Assembly (NCBI GenBank): GCA_020722165.1
Contig: DYLI01000048.1
Span: 1-5,853, forward strand
Direction of reading: 5' to 3'
Source of the DNA: Halothiobacillus neapolitanus
GTDB taxonomy: Bacteria > Pseudomonadota > Gammaproteobacteria > Halothiobacillales > Halothiobacillaceae
Length of the DNA stretch: 5,853 bases
This document shows positions 5,171-5,853 of this stretch, one piece after another (within the stretch, counting starts at the first letter, position 1; each line of letters starts with the position of its first letter). A model generated the notes under the pieces. The model ran no database searches, was not told the DNA's origin, and worked only from the letters and a program-made list of their open reading frames with translations. Position numbers and translations under genes: made by a program.

Positions 5171-5853
5171 ATGAACCATCGTTTGCTTGCCCTGTTCCCC
5201 ATAAGCGCTGTTGCACTTGCCGTCGGCGTTGCCCTCACCGGCTGCGGCGGTGATGACACCGTACAGGCTACTCCTAGTTCCACAATCAAATCAGTGGAAT
5301 TCAGCAGCACGCCGACACCTGCCACCGATGCCGACATGTTGAAAACCTACACCACTTCAGTCGCCACCGTCACCATGACCGACGGCAGCACCAAGACCTA
5401 CCCACTGAGCTACAACAGCCTGTTCAAAAACACGGATGTCATCAGTGAAGTCAACGGCAAGAAATACGCCGCAGCTCAAATCTTTGACGTCAACATGAGC
5501 CCGATCAAAGACCTGAACGGTGACGCAGTGATTGCGGAAACCGCCGATGCCAACAGCCTGCTCAAAGTGGGCAGCAAGCTGTTCCTGGTCAACCAATGGG
5601 AATACGACGATGTGCTCGCCGATGGTCAGGAAGCCCGCAAGGCAGCCAACTGGTACAGCCGTATGCCTATGGAAATGGGGATTTCCAACATTGCCCAGGC
5701 CAGCGACGGCAAGCTGAGCGTCACCAGCCAAAAGCCGGTTGACTTCAAGTCCGTCAATGGCGGCTGGATTTTCTGCGCCGGCGGCCCCACGCCCTGGAAC
5801 ACCCACCTAGGCGGCGAAGAAGACTATGACCTGTACTTCGTACCCGGCGAGAA
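5171..5853 (+). CDS. DUF839/PhoX-like lipoprotein (truncated by window end)
   Basis: The frame is open from the ATG at 5171 to the window end (227 complete codons). GGAG at 5159-5162 gives 8-nt spacing. The N-terminus is a lipoprotein signal: R4, a hydrophobic core (5-21), and the lipobox LTGC with C25 as the lipidated residue, followed by GGDD. The D at +3 and absence of D at +2 do not predict inner-membrane retention by the E. coli rule. The stretch at 197-221 (GGWIFCAGGPTPWNTHLGGEE and onward) matches the signature CxGGxTPWxTxLxxEE of DUF839/PhoX proteins; in PhoX phosphatases this region carries a metal-binding cysteine, probably C202 here. PhoX enzymes are Ca/Fe phosphatases with a beta-propeller fold, usually exported by Tat. 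No twin-arginine motif is present here. Phosphatase activity is inference, because most of the catalytic domain lies beyond the window. Confidence 0.82.
   Translation, partial: MNHRLLALFPISAVALAVGVALTGCGGDDTVQATPSSTIKSVEFSSTPTPATDADMLKTYTTSVATVTMTDGSTKTYPLSYNSLFKNTDVISEVNGKKYAAAQIFDVNMSPIKDLNGDAVIAETADANSLLKVGSKLFLVNQWEYDDVLADGQEARKAANWYSRMPMEMGISNIAQASDGKLSVTSQKPVDFKSVNGGWIFCAGGPTPWNTHLGGEEDYDLYFVPGE

Noticed and set aside
5357..5806. Minus-strand 149-codon open frame
   Set aside because: It is a shadow of the DUF839 lipoprotein, whose frame has a signal peptide, ribosome site and family motif.

Overview
The window looks like part of a gammaproteobacterial chromosome. It carries a bat-type operon with a fused VWA-TPR gene, a ubiquinone-pathway chorismate lyase of the proteobacterial UbiC type, GC-rich coding sequence and several families of palindromic repeats. 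A Thiothrix-like or other Thiotrichales sulfur bacterium would fit, but that assignment is inference from protein resemblance and was not tested.

Layout. Positions 1-95 hold the last codons of a batA-like gene. Positions 92-1930 encode a membrane protein that joins a BatB-type VWA domain to a BatC-type TPR domain. Positions 1924-3450 encode a BatD-like protein. These three genes run on the + strand and are joined by 4-nt and 7-nt overlaps, so they are almost certainly co-transcribed and translationally coupled. On the minus strand, convergent with batD and overlapping its 3' end by 12 bp, lies a CHAD-domain gene (3439-4410). Behind it is ubiC (4550-5011). A 159-bp AT-rich divergent intergenic region (5012-5170) separates ubiC from a + strand lipoprotein of the DUF839/PhoX family (5171 to the window end, truncated).

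How the genes fit together. BatA, BatB-BatC and BatD form a presumed cell-envelope complex. The VWA, TPR and BatD ectodomains are predicted to face the periplasm, each anchored by membrane segments. The minus-strand pair and the lipoprotein are separate units. CHAD proteins are associated with polyphosphate and PhoX-like proteins with phosphate esters, but a functional link here is only a suggestion.

The most unusual part is the 5' end of batD. A 99-bp near-perfect inverted repeat with C/G-rich arms of 34 bp sits in frame between the start codon and the signal peptide. The whole block (palindrome, signal peptide and first mature residues; 262 bp) is then present twice at an offset of exactly 279 bp (93 codons), with a 17-bp filler between the copies. 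The resulting open frame encodes two identical signal-peptide cores and two copies of the mature N-terminus. A second, shorter palindrome family (CCCGGAT...ATCCGGG) occurs twice inside the cytoplasmic linker of the BatB-BatC fusion and once between ubiC and the CHAD gene. Repeat invasion of coding sequence is thus the main theme of the window. I found no RNA genes, CRISPR array, transposase or phage genes.
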